Below are positions 21,941 to 29,331 of a stretch of 29,995 nucleotides of DNA, in pieces. Made by a program: the position numbers and the translations under genes. This stretch comes from a virus. The DNA is taken from IMG/VR virus record IMGVR_UViG_3300010354_000027, positions 1-29,995 of that record. The stretch is one strand, 5' to 3'. Position 1 is the first letter of the stretch, and every line of letters begins with the position of its first letter. The notes beneath the pieces were generated by a model that made no database searches, was not told the DNA's origin, and was given only the letters and a program-made list of their open reading frames with translations.

Positions 21941-24155
21941 TAGAAACCCTCCTCCTCGGCAGCCTCGGACTCAACCCCGGCCAAGTCTCCCTCCCTATCC
22001 CCGGCAGCCGAGCCAAGGACGGCAATAACGGTACACCTACAATTGATATCCTCGGCAGCAACCCCGAAGGATCCCGGGGTTGGCCCCGTAGCCCCGGACG
22101 GACTAACAAACGGCTCCCCGACGGGCACGGTTTGACCGTGCATGGCCTCATGGGTTTCCCGGACCCTATCGTCAAGGGTTGAAAGCCATGCCTTTTCGGC
22201 AACGATCCCGGATTGCCTAAAAGCCTCCTCGGCCCCCCCGTTATAAGCCCCGATAACCTCCGTCCTTGCAACCGTCTCGGCCCGTCTCGGGTTTGCCCCT
22301 ATCTCCGTTTGGACTCGGCCGGCAAGGGCTAGCATATCTTCCCCGGCCTCCATGCCGGCCTTGAGGCTACGCTTGAGGCCTTCCCATCTTGTCTCGGCAA
22401 TCTGCCGGGCAAACCGTTGGGCCCTTGCCGAAAGGAAAGCCATAGCATCGGGGGCCGTAATATCAAAACGGATACCGGCCCCGAGCCGACGCATGTTAAC
22501 TTGCCCCCCCATACGGTAGGCCTCCCGGATGGTAGGAGACATGGCCTCCTCGGCTTGCCCTTGCCAATAATCAAGGTCAAACGGATCCTCCGGATCAATA
22601 TCCCCGATTGCATCCCCCTCGGCCTTGGCCTTGGCCCCCATACGTCGGAGGAGATCTTCCGTTAGGGCCTCGGACCAATCAAGGTAAAGCCGGGCCATGT
22701 CGGCCTCATACGGCCGGGTAAGTCTATCCCGGCTCCTCATCTCGGCTTTATGCCGGGTACTAGCAAAGGCCGGTACCCGGCTAGGCACAAAAGGGGAAAC
22801 GTCCGGCCCCTCGGCATTGGCCTTTGTAACGGCCTTGGAGGCCGTTGGCTCCTCGGCCGGGGCCTCGGGGCTTGCCGGGCTCGGCCCCGGGCTTACCGGG
22901 CCGGCTAGGCCGGCTAGGGCAAGTTGGATCGGAGTATCCCCCCATGCGTAACCCGTGCCCCCGTCCGGAAGCAACTCGGGCCTATAGACTTGGAGCAACT
23001 TGTTAAGGGGTACCCCGAGGGCAGCAAGCTTTTGGAGTTGGTCCGTAACCTCCGTTTGATCCTCTTGTAGGGCTTGAACCCCGGAGGTATCAAACTCAAC
23101 CGTTAGATCCGAGCCAAACATGGGGGCAAGTTGCTCGGTTAGCTCCGAGGCAAGCATGGCCAACTCGGGCAAGATTGCATCCGTCCAAAGGGCCTTGTTT
23201 GCTTGCTCGGCATTGCTATAGGTTGCCCGGGAGAAGTCTTGAACCTTGGACGGGGGGATCTGGTATACCCGGCATATATCGTTCAAGGTCCAACCCATGA
23301 GGCCTAGAAACTCGGCATCCTTCGGGCTCATGGTTGGGGTTTGGAGGTTGACTTGATGAGAGAAAACCATAACCCTATGCCGACGATCCGAGCCGGCTAG
23401 GCGTCGGGTAAGTTGGGCCTCCAGTAACTCTCTCTCCTCCCGGGTAAAGGCCGTTTGGTTATCCGATGGGCTAAGGATACCCCCGGGGCTCATGCCGTTT
23501 TTGAAAATGGCCCCGTTGCTTTTCATAGCGTCAACCGAAGCCTCAACCGAAACCCTAGCAGCAGCAAGGGGGGAAAGGCCCCTAAACTCATCGGCCGGGT
23601 TCGGGTACCTAAACCAAATAACCTCCCCGGGGCCGAAGGCTAGCTCACGGTTGCCGTCCTTATAAATAAAGCCCTTGATATACCCCTCCGGATCGGGGAT
23701 CGGCTTCATTTTGTCGGACCTTGCATACCAAATCTCCTTAGGGGCTTGCCGTCCGTTGGCTCCCCTTTCCAAAACCCAAAAGGCCTCCCCCCATGTGCAA
23801 GGGCTGCCTCCGTCATGTACCAAAGCCGGGCCGGGGTCCAATGGGGGTTAACGTATTGGAGCAACTCGGCTAGGGGTCCGTCGGTTACCGGCTCCTTGAG
23901 GCCGTCCGAGCCTTTCCTATAAACCCGAAGGGGCACGGAGGCTATGGTTTGGCTACGGAGCCGGATGCAAGCATAAACCCCTACGGACAACTCGGCCCAA
24001 TTCTCGGGGGGGATTGCATACGGATCCCCTTCTCCATAGCCGTAGCCCATAGGGGTTAGGATGCCCCCCCCTTGGCCGACAACGGCCGGGCCCAACTTAA
24101 AGGCCTTGCTTACCAAGCCCCGAAGCCGAGCCCCGAGGGTTAGGGTATTGGCCAT
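21940..24155 (-). CDS. Portal protein fused to a MuF-like domain, with a -1 frame change
   Basis: The portal forms the ring through which DNA enters and leaves the head. The start is ATG 24155 with GGGAGG upstream. The first 123 residues (WAELSVGVYACIRLRSQTIA, then LQYVNPHWTPARLWYMTEAA) end at HGG in a G6 run; the rest is one frame back. Joined by a -1 shift, the sequence reads HGG-EAFWVLERGANG, exactly the portal consensus, giving 738 residues. Portal signatures continue with EIWYARSDK, VIWFRYPNPADEFRGLSPLA and IPPSKVQDFSRATYSNAEQA. The last 150 residues form a MuF-like minor head domain (ETVARTEVIGAYNGGAEEAF, VRETHEAMHGQ, DINCRC). Without a shift the N-terminal frame ends at 23706. A sequencing error, mutation or programmed slip are all possible. 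Confidence 0.85.
23787..23792 (-). other. G6 homopolymer frame-change point in the portal gene
   Basis: The minus strand reads CAT GGG GGG AGG in the N-terminal frame; the portal continues in the -1 frame as GAG GCC TTT TGG. One extra G would restore a single reading frame. A glycyl-tRNA on the second GGG can slip back one base and still pair perfectly. Confidence 0.85.
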
Positions 24156-24211
24156 GTTGCCTCCCATAGGAAAGACGGGGGCAAGTCAACCCGGCCCCCG
24201 TCCAAGCCTAC

Positions 24212-24229
24212 CCTAAGCCTAGGCTTAGG
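24212..24229. repeat. 18-bp perfect palindrome after the methyltransferase gene
   Basis: CCTAAGCCTAGGCTTAGG is a perfect palindrome overlapping the methyltransferase stop codon at 24225-24227. It could form a hairpin in the mRNA between the accessory segment and the portal gene, or be a binding site for a dimeric protein. Confidence 0.6.
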
Positions 24230-25496
24230 CAAAGAGCCCGAGTTGGCTACCCCCTCCCGGGATATAAACCTCCGGCATAATCCCCGAGGCCTCGGCAGCC
24301 TTGGCAACGGCCCATGCAAGCCGGCCCCTAATGATCGGGATATATTCCGGGGTTATCTCGGCCCCGACAAATCGAAAGCCCTCAAGGAGGGCAGCCTTGC
24401 CGGTTGAACCCGAGCCGGTAAACGGATCCAATATCAACCCGTTAGGGGGGGTTATGAGCCGGCAGCAATAACGCATGAGGTTTGTCGGCTTTACCGTAGG
24501 ATGCCAGTTAGCCCGAGCAACCGGCTCCCATTGGCCCTCGGGGCTATCAACCATCCCCCCCGGGTTTTTCCTTTGCAATAGGCCTAGGGGCAACTCACCT
24601 AGGCCCTCCTCCCGATCCTCGGGGCTAGCCTTCGGGCAATAGAAAAACCGGCCGACGGATCCGAGGCTATCAACCGGCAGCAAGGCCTCAACCTCGGGGC
24701 CCCCGTCATGTATGAAGTTTGCCGGCCAACGGCCCCGGCCCTCGGGCTTGGCTGCCCGTTTATCCCCTACGTCGTTGGACGTACAAAAGCCAACCGTGCC
24801 GGGATTGATTCGGCTTTCCCGGGTTGTCCAAACGGCATCATTAATAGGATCGTTAGGGTCAACCGGGATGCTAGTGCCGTTTATGTTTATGGCCCCCGTG
24901 CCGTGCCTAAGGACGTTATCGGCAAGGGTACCCTCCAAGGGTTTACGGGCTAGGATAATCGGCTCCCATGCCGGCTTGAGGGCCGTTCCCCAACCCTCCC
25001 ATTGCTCGGCCTCGGGGGTTGCATGGGCCGTAACCCTAACCCCGTTCCAATGTCCATTGAGGGCATTGGTAGCCTCCGGTAGCCCGGCTTGCCGGCCCTT
25101 GGCTCCGGGCATTGGCCCTAGGTCAATCGGGCCGTTTGCCAACTTTCGATCCATGGCCTTGCTAAGGTTTTGGCTCTTTGGAAACCCCGAGCCGTAAACC
25201 CATGAAAGGCAATCTCGGACTTGCCAACCGGCATCTTCTATTGCAACGGCTAGCCTATGAAAAGTACGGGTTGCACCAAAGGCCATGAGCCATGCCCCCG
25301 GCTTGGCAACCCGTAGGGCCTCGGCCCATACCCTTTGATCGTAGGCAATCCCCGAGGCATCCCATGCTCGGCCTAGAAACCCAATCTCATACGGGGGATC
25401 GGTTACCACGGCATCTATGGAGTTAGCCGGGAGGCCTTGCATAACCTCCCGGCAATCCCCGAGCCGTACCTCCCATTGGCCCTCGGCAGCCCTCAT
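24225..25496 (-). CDS. DNA methyltransferase, N4-cytosine/N6-adenine, beta class
   Basis: Methylates the exocyclic amino group of adenine or cytosine in DNA. In the 423-residue product the catalytic DPPY is at residues 33-36 (VVTDPPYEIGFLGRAWD) and the S-adenosylmethionine site FTGSGSTG at about 359-366 is near the C-terminus. That motif order (IV before I) marks the beta class of N4/N6 methyltransferases. VRDCLSWVYGSGFPKSQNLS and ANWHPTVKPTNLMRYCCRLI are typical flanking segments. The central part (about 120-320) is long and should hold target recognition. No matching restriction endonuclease gene is present, so it is an orphan, most likely for self-protection. The ATG overlaps the stop of the RHH gene (ATGA). 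Confidence 0.93.
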   Translation of the reverse strand: MRAAEGQWEVRLGDCREVMQGLPANSIDAVVTDPPYEIGFLGRAWDASGIAYDQRVWAEALRVAKPGAWLMAFGATRTFHRLAVAIEDAGWQVRDCLSWVYGSGFPKSQNLSKAMDRKLANGPIDLGPMPGAKGRQAGLPEATNALNGHWNGVRVTAHATPEAEQWEGWGTALKPAWEPIILARKPLEGTLADNVLRHGTGAININGTSIPVDPNDPINDAVWTTRESRINPGTVGFCTSNDVGDKRAAKPEGRGRWPANFIHDGGPEVEALLPVDSLGSVGRFFYCPKASPEDREEGLGELPLGLLQRKNPGGMVDSPEGQWEPVARANWHPTVKPTNLMRYCCRLITPPNGLILDPFTGSGSTGKAALLEGFRFVGAEITPEYIPIIRGRLAWAVAKAAEASGIMPEVYIPGGGSQLGLFA

Positions 25497-25669
25497 GCCT
25501 TGGCTGCCTCGGCATAAACAAGCATGGCAACAAGATCCCCGATTGGTAGGCCTCGGGCCGAGGCCAACTCCCGGAGGAGCCCGGCTGCCTCCTCGGGCAT
25601 CCGGATGCCAACTTGGACCTGCCCGGGCCGGCTAGGCCGGCCCCCCTTTGACTTGGTATTGCTTTCCAT
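25493..25669 (-). CDS. Ribbon-helix-helix DNA-binding protein candidate
   Basis: A 58-residue protein. The start is ATG 25669, with AAAGGAGATCAAGCA upstream; the open frame to 25795 passes through this site and is rejected. After a basic N-terminus (KSKGGRPSRPG) comes QVQVGIRMPEEAAGLLRELA and a second helix IGDLVAMLVYAEAAK, the strand-helix-helix plan of Arc/MetJ-type repressors, where alternate residues of the strand contact DNA. It overlaps the methyltransferase start (ATGA), so it probably regulates that gene or other genes of the same unit. Exact target unknown. Confidence 0.75.
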   Translation of the reverse strand: MESNTKSKGGRPSRPGQVQVGIRMPEEAAGLLRELASARGLPIGDLVAMLVYAEAAKA

Positions 25670-25686
25670 TGCTTGATCTCCTTTCG

Positions 25687-25920
25687 TTACTTGGCTTCGG
25701 GCTTGGAATAGCAAACGGCCAACAAGCCGGCAAAGCTCATAAAAAACCCCCCTTGGCTTGCCACATGGGCCTCCAAGGCCTCCATTGCTTGGCAAAGGCC
25801 TTTGTACACCTTAAGGGCCTCGGCATTGCCAAGATCCTCATTGAGGCCCGAATCCTTAAAAGACTCCATGGCCTTTCGGATATCTTGGGCCAACCGTGCC
25901 ATGTTGGTTGCTTGCGTCAT
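25687..25920 (-). CDS. Unknown 77-aa helical protein
   Basis: Function not recognised. The start is ATG 25920, with ACACAAAGGAGACGAAC directly upstream, one of the best ribosome binding sites here. The product is helical (MARLAQDIRKAMESFKDSGL, then LKVYKGLCQAMEALEAHVAS) and ends with a moderately hydrophobic stretch, GGFFMSFAGLLAVCY, that might touch a membrane. It is the first gene after a promoter with consensus-like -35 and -10 boxes, and is followed after 17 bases by the RHH gene, so it begins the unit that ends with the methyltransferase. It could be an anti-defence or host-takeover protein, but nothing shows this. Confidence 0.75.
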   Translation of the reverse strand: MTQATNMARLAQDIRKAMESFKDSGLNEDLGNAEALKVYKGLCQAMEALEAHVASQGGFFMSFAGLLAVCYSKPEAK

Positions 25921-25964
25921 GTTCGTCTCCTTTGTGTTAGTCCGGCTTGATTGCCGTTAGGTAT

Positions 25965-25992
25965 ATCCTAGCAGTTTGCCGGGGGCCGTCAA
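25965..25992 (-). promoter_or_regulatory. Promoter of the 77-aa / RHH / methyltransferase unit
   Basis: The minus strand reads TTGACG (-35), 16 bases ending in TGC, then TAGGAT (-10), an extended -10 sigma-70-type promoter. Downstream a CGGCaatcaaGCCG hairpin precedes ACACAAAGGAGACGAAC. The same design occurs at 26496-26523. It lies just after a terminator, so it would restart transcription. Confidence 0.7.
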
Positions 25993-26004
25993 TAGGGGTA
26001 ATGC

Positions 26005-26034
26005 AAAAGTTTGGCCCCGGGTTTCCCCGGGGCC
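26005..26034 (-). terminator. Intrinsic terminator after the 134-aa gene
   Basis: On the minus strand a perfect 9-bp stem, GGCCCCGGG / CCCGGGGCC with a GAAA tetraloop, starts nine bases after the stop and is followed by AAACTTTTG. Strong stem, stable loop and a short T-run make this the best terminator in the window. Confidence 0.75.
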
Positions 26035-26043
26035 CCTTTGCTC

Positions 26044-26448
26044 CTACTCCGTAACCTCAACCAACCGAAGGTTGTTATTCCAAGTTGCCTCAACCCGGAA
26101 GATCCGGCCGTCCATACGGATCCGGCCCCCAATCTCTGCCTTGATTGCCGGCTTCCGGATTCCTTGATTCCGGCCACCTGTAAGGATTGCCGGCATCGGG
26201 TTGGCCCAATACATTGCCTCCCCCCGAGCAACGGCCCGGGCCATACGCTCATCGGCCGTCTCATAGGGGCTCGGGTTAGCAGCAATGGAGTTAGCAACGC
26301 TGCCGGTTTCGAAAGCCTGCCAATACGTCTCCCCGGCCTTGGTCGTCCGAAGGATTGCAATCTTGTTACCTACGGCAACCTCGGGCTCCGAGCCAATATC
26401 AAAGACCGCAATGTTCGCCTGCTTGGCAACGAGGGTAATGCTTTCCAT
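26044..26448 (-). CDS. Unknown 134-aa protein in a promoter-terminator cassette
   Basis: Function not recognised. The start is ATG 26448, with ACACAAAGGAGACGAAC upstream; the frame open to 26523 contains this leader and the -10 region, so it is rejected. The product has beta-rich ends (ITLVAKQANIAVFDIGSEPE, then IAILRTTKAGETYWQAFETG, and GGRIRMDGRIFRVEATWNNN) around a helical middle (ETADERMARAVARGEAMYWA). No cysteines, membrane spans or catalytic motif are visible. It has its own promoter and its own terminator and sits between terminase and the portal, the pattern of a phage moron, so a role in host takeover, anti-defence or superinfection control is plausible but unproven. Confidence 0.8.
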   Translation of the reverse strand: MESITLVAKQANIAVFDIGSEPEVAVGNKIAILRTTKAGETYWQAFETGSVANSIAANPSPYETADERMARAVARGEAMYWANPMPAILTGGRNQGIRKPAIKAEIGGRIRMDGRIFRVEATWNNNLRLVEVTE

Positions 26449-26495
26449 GTTCGTCTCCTTTGTGTTGGTCCGGCTTGCTTGCTGCCGGTATATAT

Positions 26496-26523
26496 ATCCT
26501 AGCATAATCCTAGGCCTTGGCAA
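26496..26523 (-). promoter_or_regulatory. Promoter of the 134-aa gene
   Basis: The minus strand reads TTGCCA (-35), 16 bases ending in TGC, then TAGGAT (-10) followed by ATATATACC. A CCGGCagcaagcaaGCCGG hairpin and ACACAAAGGAGACGAAC come next. It matches the promoter at 25965-25992 in box sequence, spacing and leader. Confidence 0.72.
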
Positions 26524-26556
26524 GGGGTTTTCAGAAAATAGTTTTACGGATTGCTC

Positions 26557-27717
26557 CTAGGTCCAAGCAATAACCCGGCCGGCCCCGGCATAAGCATAGG
26601 CCATGGCATCAATCCAATCGTCATGCTCCCCGAGGGGGAAGGCCAACAACTCCCGGGTAAACTCCTCGGGCAAGCCGGGGTCAAGGTAAACCAAGCCCTG
26701 CTCCATTCGGGCCTCCAAGGGTTGGAAACGGGTAACCTTATCCCGATCCGGCCGTACCCCTCGGATCGGTAGGTCCGTTGTCCGTAGCAACTCGGATACA
26801 ACGGCTGCCTGATATTGGACGGTTTCTATTGCTATGCCTTCCGGCCGATGCTTGCCGGCCATGTCTCGGATAAACCTCAATACCCCGTCAAACGGAAGCC
26901 GAGCCCGGGAGGCGTCAAGGATATAGATCCGTCCGTCGGCAGCCTTGCCCATTACAACGGCTGCCGTATAGTCTGCTCCGTCCTTGGTGCTAATAGCAAG
27001 GTCAACCCCCATAGTTACGGTTAGCCGTTCCCCCTCGGGGGGCCGTCCAACCCGTAACCATTCCCGACGTACCCGAGCCCCGGCAGCCGATACAAACTCG
27101 GCCCCAAACTCCTGTCTAAACACGATGCTAGGCAAGTTGGACCTAGCCTCCGCTATCTCCTCGGGGTCAAGGTACGGGTTAGTCCAACTTGGCAACCTCC
27201 AAGCCCTCCAACCCGGGGTACCCTTCTCGGCCCGTAGGTAAGCCTCATGGAACCAATCCCCCTCACCGTTGGGGGTTGATATGAAAAGGCCCCGGCCCTT
27301 CCGATCCGACAAGGCCGGCCGGATTTGTTTTTGCCAAACGTCTCCCGGTACAAACGCTGCCTCGTCCAATATTGCTAGGTCCAAGCCCTCCCCCCGGAGG
27401 CTGCCGTGCCCAACGTCGGCAGACTTGAACCATAGCTCCCCTCCCCCGGGAAAGGAGATCATACGATCGGACTTGCTTACCTCCGAGCCGGGTATAGCCG
27501 AGGCCAACGGCACGGCTAGCCGATAGCCGATCATGCTTACCGGGTACGTCGGGGCTAGCCACCATGCCCGGCCCCCCTTGAGGGCCGTAGCAATGGCCTC
27601 AACGGCAGCTAACCGGGTTTTGCCCCAACGTCGGCCACAAACCAAAACCCTCCAACGGCTCGGATCGGCCACAACCTCCCGTTGGACTTCATGCAAGCCC
27701 GGGAGCCGGATCTTCAT
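26557..27717 (-). CDS. Terminase large subunit
   Basis: Motor and nuclease that packages DNA into the prohead. The 386-residue product has an adenine-side N-terminus, Walker A GRRWGKT at 28-34, Walker B LAILDE at 114-119, coupling motif ISTPN at 146-150, and the RNase H-like nuclease with Asp239 (GVDLAISTKDG), Glu298 (IAIETV) and Asp370 (DDWIDAM). All ATPase and nuclease residues are present. It is short for the family but complete. The start, ATG 27717, overlaps the small subunit's stop (ATGA); the longer frame to 27882 is antiparallel in sense to no motif and overlaps the small subunit entirely. The end lies just before the promoter of the 134-aa gene. Confidence 0.95.
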   Translation of the reverse strand: MKIRLPGLHEVQREVVADPSRWRVLVCGRRWGKTRLAAVEAIATALKGGRAWWLAPTYPVSMIGYRLAVPLASAIPGSEVSKSDRMISFPGGGELWFKSADVGHGSLRGEGLDLAILDEAAFVPGDVWQKQIRPALSDRKGRGLFISTPNGEGDWFHEAYLRAEKGTPGWRAWRLPSWTNPYLDPEEIAEARSNLPSIVFRQEFGAEFVSAAGARVRREWLRVGRPPEGERLTVTMGVDLAISTKDGADYTAAVVMGKAADGRIYILDASRARLPFDGVLRFIRDMAGKHRPEGIAIETVQYQAAVVSELLRTTDLPIRGVRPDRDKVTRFQPLEARMEQGLVYLDPGLPEEFTRELLAFPLGEHDDWIDAMAYAYAGAGRVIAWT

Positions 27718-28196
27718 TCCGTAGCCTCGGGTTCCCCTTCCCCGTCGGCCTCGGGCTTGGCATCCCCCCAACTCAGGATAATCTCCCCGGCATTGGCTCC
27801 GGCTAGGGTATGGGCAAGCCGATCCTTTCGGCCCCAATTCTCGGCATGCTTCCTTTCTAGGAACCATGCGGCCGCATGCCAATCCTCCTCGGCCGAGGCT
27901 TGGATCGTGTTGAGTGCCGTTATCTCGGCCTTGGCCGTGCCGGCCTCCAAGGCAGCTACAAAGGAGACAAAGGGCTCCTCCCCGGCCTTGGCCCTACGTT
28001 GCCACAATGAGAGAGTTGAACGGCCAATGCCGAGGGCTTTGCATATCGTCTCGTGATAGTGCCCCTTTTCGGCAAGTTGGCCGGCAGCAAGGATCATGGC
28101 CTCCGTACACTTGGTCTTGTGCCCGGCTTCCGTTTGGCCGTTACGGAGCCCTTCCCTCCCGGATCCCCTAGCACTATCCCCTGCTCTTCGGACCAT
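27714..28196 (-). CDS. Terminase small subunit
   Basis: Recognises phage DNA and recruits the large subunit. The product, 160 residues from this start, has a helix-turn-helix at about residues 30-68 (TEAMILAAGQLAEKGHYHET, then ICKALGIGRSTLSLWQRRAK), followed by the helical AKAEITALNTIQASAEEDWH and AAAWFLERKHAENWGRKD, both typical of small terminases of this kind. The C-terminus is acidic. GGAGGT seven bases before ATG 28196 favours this start, which overlaps the RusA gene by about 100 bases. An alternative, ATG 28097, overlaps the RusA stop as ATGA, the usual junction in this genome, but removes 33 residues and part of the region before the HTH. Confidence 0.85.
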   Translation of the reverse strand: MVRRAGDSARGSGREGLRNGQTEAGHKTKCTEAMILAAGQLAEKGHYHETICKALGIGRSTLSLWQRRAKAGEEPFVSFVAALEAGTAKAEITALNTIQASAEEDWHAAAWFLERKHAENWGRKDRLAHTLAGANAGEIILSWGDAKPEADGEGEPEATE

Positions 28197-28543
28197 GCCC
28201 ATACCTCCATCTCAATGCCGGCCGGATTGTCCGGCCCGGCTTTCACTAAGCTAAACACTAATGCCCGGACGTGCCTATCGTCGGCCCATAGGATTCCATT
28301 GCCTGCGTCCATGAGCCCCCCTAGGAGGTTGTCGGCATCCCCTCGGGGAGCCTTGGCATAGCAATAGGTAACCATGAGGGCCAAGGGCTCGGCATAGGGG
28401 ATATGCCCCGGGGCTGCCGTCCGAAGCAAGGCCCGGGTTTCATTTTTCCAATCCGTATAGCCCCCCGGCATGTACGCATGCCCATTGGTAACCCGAGGCC
28501 GGGCTTTTGGTTTCGGGTACCAATCCGGGAGCCAAACTCTCAA
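28094..28543 (-). CDS. rusA: RusA-like Holliday junction resolvase
   Basis: Cuts branched DNA, probably resolving replication or recombination intermediates before packaging. The 149-residue product has the RusA layout: LPDWYPKPKARPRVT at the N-terminus, a helix with WKNETRALLR, then GDADN at 68-72 with Asp69 and Asp71 and DAGNGILWADDR at 79-90, giving the acidic cluster that binds the metal. The family fold ends near residue 118 (IEMEVWAW); the remaining tail overlaps the terminase small-subunit gene. The start is TTG 28543, overlapping the TGA of the zinc-motif gene (TTGA). Position before terminase is common for phage resolvases. Confidence 0.88.
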   Translation of the reverse strand: MRVWLPDWYPKPKARPRVTNGHAYMPGGYTDWKNETRALLRTAAPGHIPYAEPLALMVTYCYAKAPRGDADNLLGGLMDAGNGILWADDRHVRALVFSLVKAGPDNPAGIEMEVWAWSEEQGIVLGDPGGKGSVTAKRKPGTRPSVRRP

Positions 28544-28905
28544 AGGAGGCCCTCCCGGATCCGTCGGGTAACCTCCCGATCAAAGGCTAGCCAACCAAGG
28601 TAGCAAGCCCGGCAAAGCCGAGCCTTGGCCTCTTGGGATCGGGGAGGGGTTCGGGTTGGCATGTCACAACCCGAGCAATCAAAGCCTAGCCATGTGCCGT
28701 CCGGCCGGCTCCGGTAAACCATTGCTAGGGCCTTGCAATCAAAACATAGGGGCTTTGGATCGTGAGGCTCGGGAAACCTTGAAACCGGCCTAACCCGTCG
28801 GCAGCCATGGCAAGCCCGAGCCGAGGGGGGGATAATCCGAGGATCTATCCGATCCTCCTCATCATATCGGGGGGGCAACCCATGGGCCTCCGGTAAGTTT
28901 GGCAT
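28540..28905 (-). CDS. Double zinc-ribbon protein, 121 aa
   Basis: Function not established. The product contains four CxxC knuckles: CHGC and CFDC around residues 32-57, and CSGC and CRAC around residues 77-101, each pair able to bind one zinc ion. Between and after them are basic helices (WLAFDREVTRRIREGLL). Such proteins often bind nucleic acid or act as transcription factors; some belong to HNH-like families, but no HNH residues are visible here. The start is ATG 28905. It is the third and largest of three zinc-motif genes between the Dam-type methyltransferase and RusA, and its TGA overlaps the TTG of RusA. Confidence 0.8.
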   Translation of the reverse strand: MPNLPEAHGLPPRYDEEDRIDPRIIPPSARACHGCRRVRPVSRFPEPHDPKPLCFDCKALAMVYRSRPDGTWLGFDCSGCDMPTRTPPRSQEAKARLCRACYLGWLAFDREVTRRIREGLL

Positions 28906-28910
28906 AGCCC

Positions 28911-29111
28911 CTAGCTCCGGCCTAACTCGGCTGCCTCGGCTTGGGCCTTCTCGGACAAGGCTACGGTAAGCCGTTGCAACCCGGCAAGCCTATCGGCAAC
29001 CCCCCCTAGGATGCCCTCCAAGGCCGTTAGGCCCTCGGCAATGGAGGCCAAGGCCTCCCCGAGTTTGAGGGCCTCGGCTTGCACGTCCGGCCCGTTGCTA
29101 CACGGCAGCAT
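28911..29111 (-). CDS. Small 66-aa helical protein
   Basis: Function not recognised. The start is taken as ATG 29111, overlapping the end of the upstream gene by 14 bases like other junctions in this cluster; the open frame to 29150 is less likely. After a short N-terminus (LPCSNGPD) the rest is amphipathic helix (AEALKLGEALASIAEGLTAL, GILGGVADRLAGLQRLTVAL, SEKAQAEAAELG), with regular leucines that suggest a coiled coil or helical bundle. No cysteine pair or membrane span. It may partner one of the neighbouring small proteins. Confidence 0.65.
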   Translation of the reverse strand: MLPCSNGPDVQAEALKLGEALASIAEGLTALEGILGGVADRLAGLQRLTVALSEKAQAEAAELGRS

Positions 29112-29331
29112 GGCCGGCCTTGTCGGGGTTATCAACCAACCCCCTAGCATCGGCCCAACGTTGCTCGGCCTTTCGGAGGGCCGAGATAGCCGAGGGGCTA
29201 GGTTGCACTAAGGCCTCATGCAAGGCAGCAAGCAAGGCCTCCGAGGCATCAAGGGCTCCCCTGTACCTTTCGGCCCGTTGGTAATGGGCATCGGCCCGGG
29301 CTACCAAGGCTTGTAACTCATCGGCAATCAT
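29098..29331 (-). CDS. Small 77-aa helical protein
   Basis: Function not recognised. The product is helical throughout its first 60 residues (IADELQALVARADAHYQRAE, ALDASEALLAALHEALVQPS, AISALRKAEQRWADARGLVD). Its start ATG overlaps the stop of the upstream zinc-motif gene (ATGA), and its end overlaps the next gene by 14 bases. Codon use resembles the rest of the genome, which supports a real gene. No motif indicates an activity. Confidence 0.7.
   Translation of the reverse strand: MIADELQALVARADAHYQRAERYRGALDASEALLAALHEALVQPSPSAISALRKAEQRWADARGLVDNPDKAGHAAV

Noticed and set aside
23706-24167. A separate 153-aa protein upstream of the portal
   Set aside because: Its first 123 residues after the true start are the portal N-terminus, and the rest after the G6 run is an out-of-frame tail.
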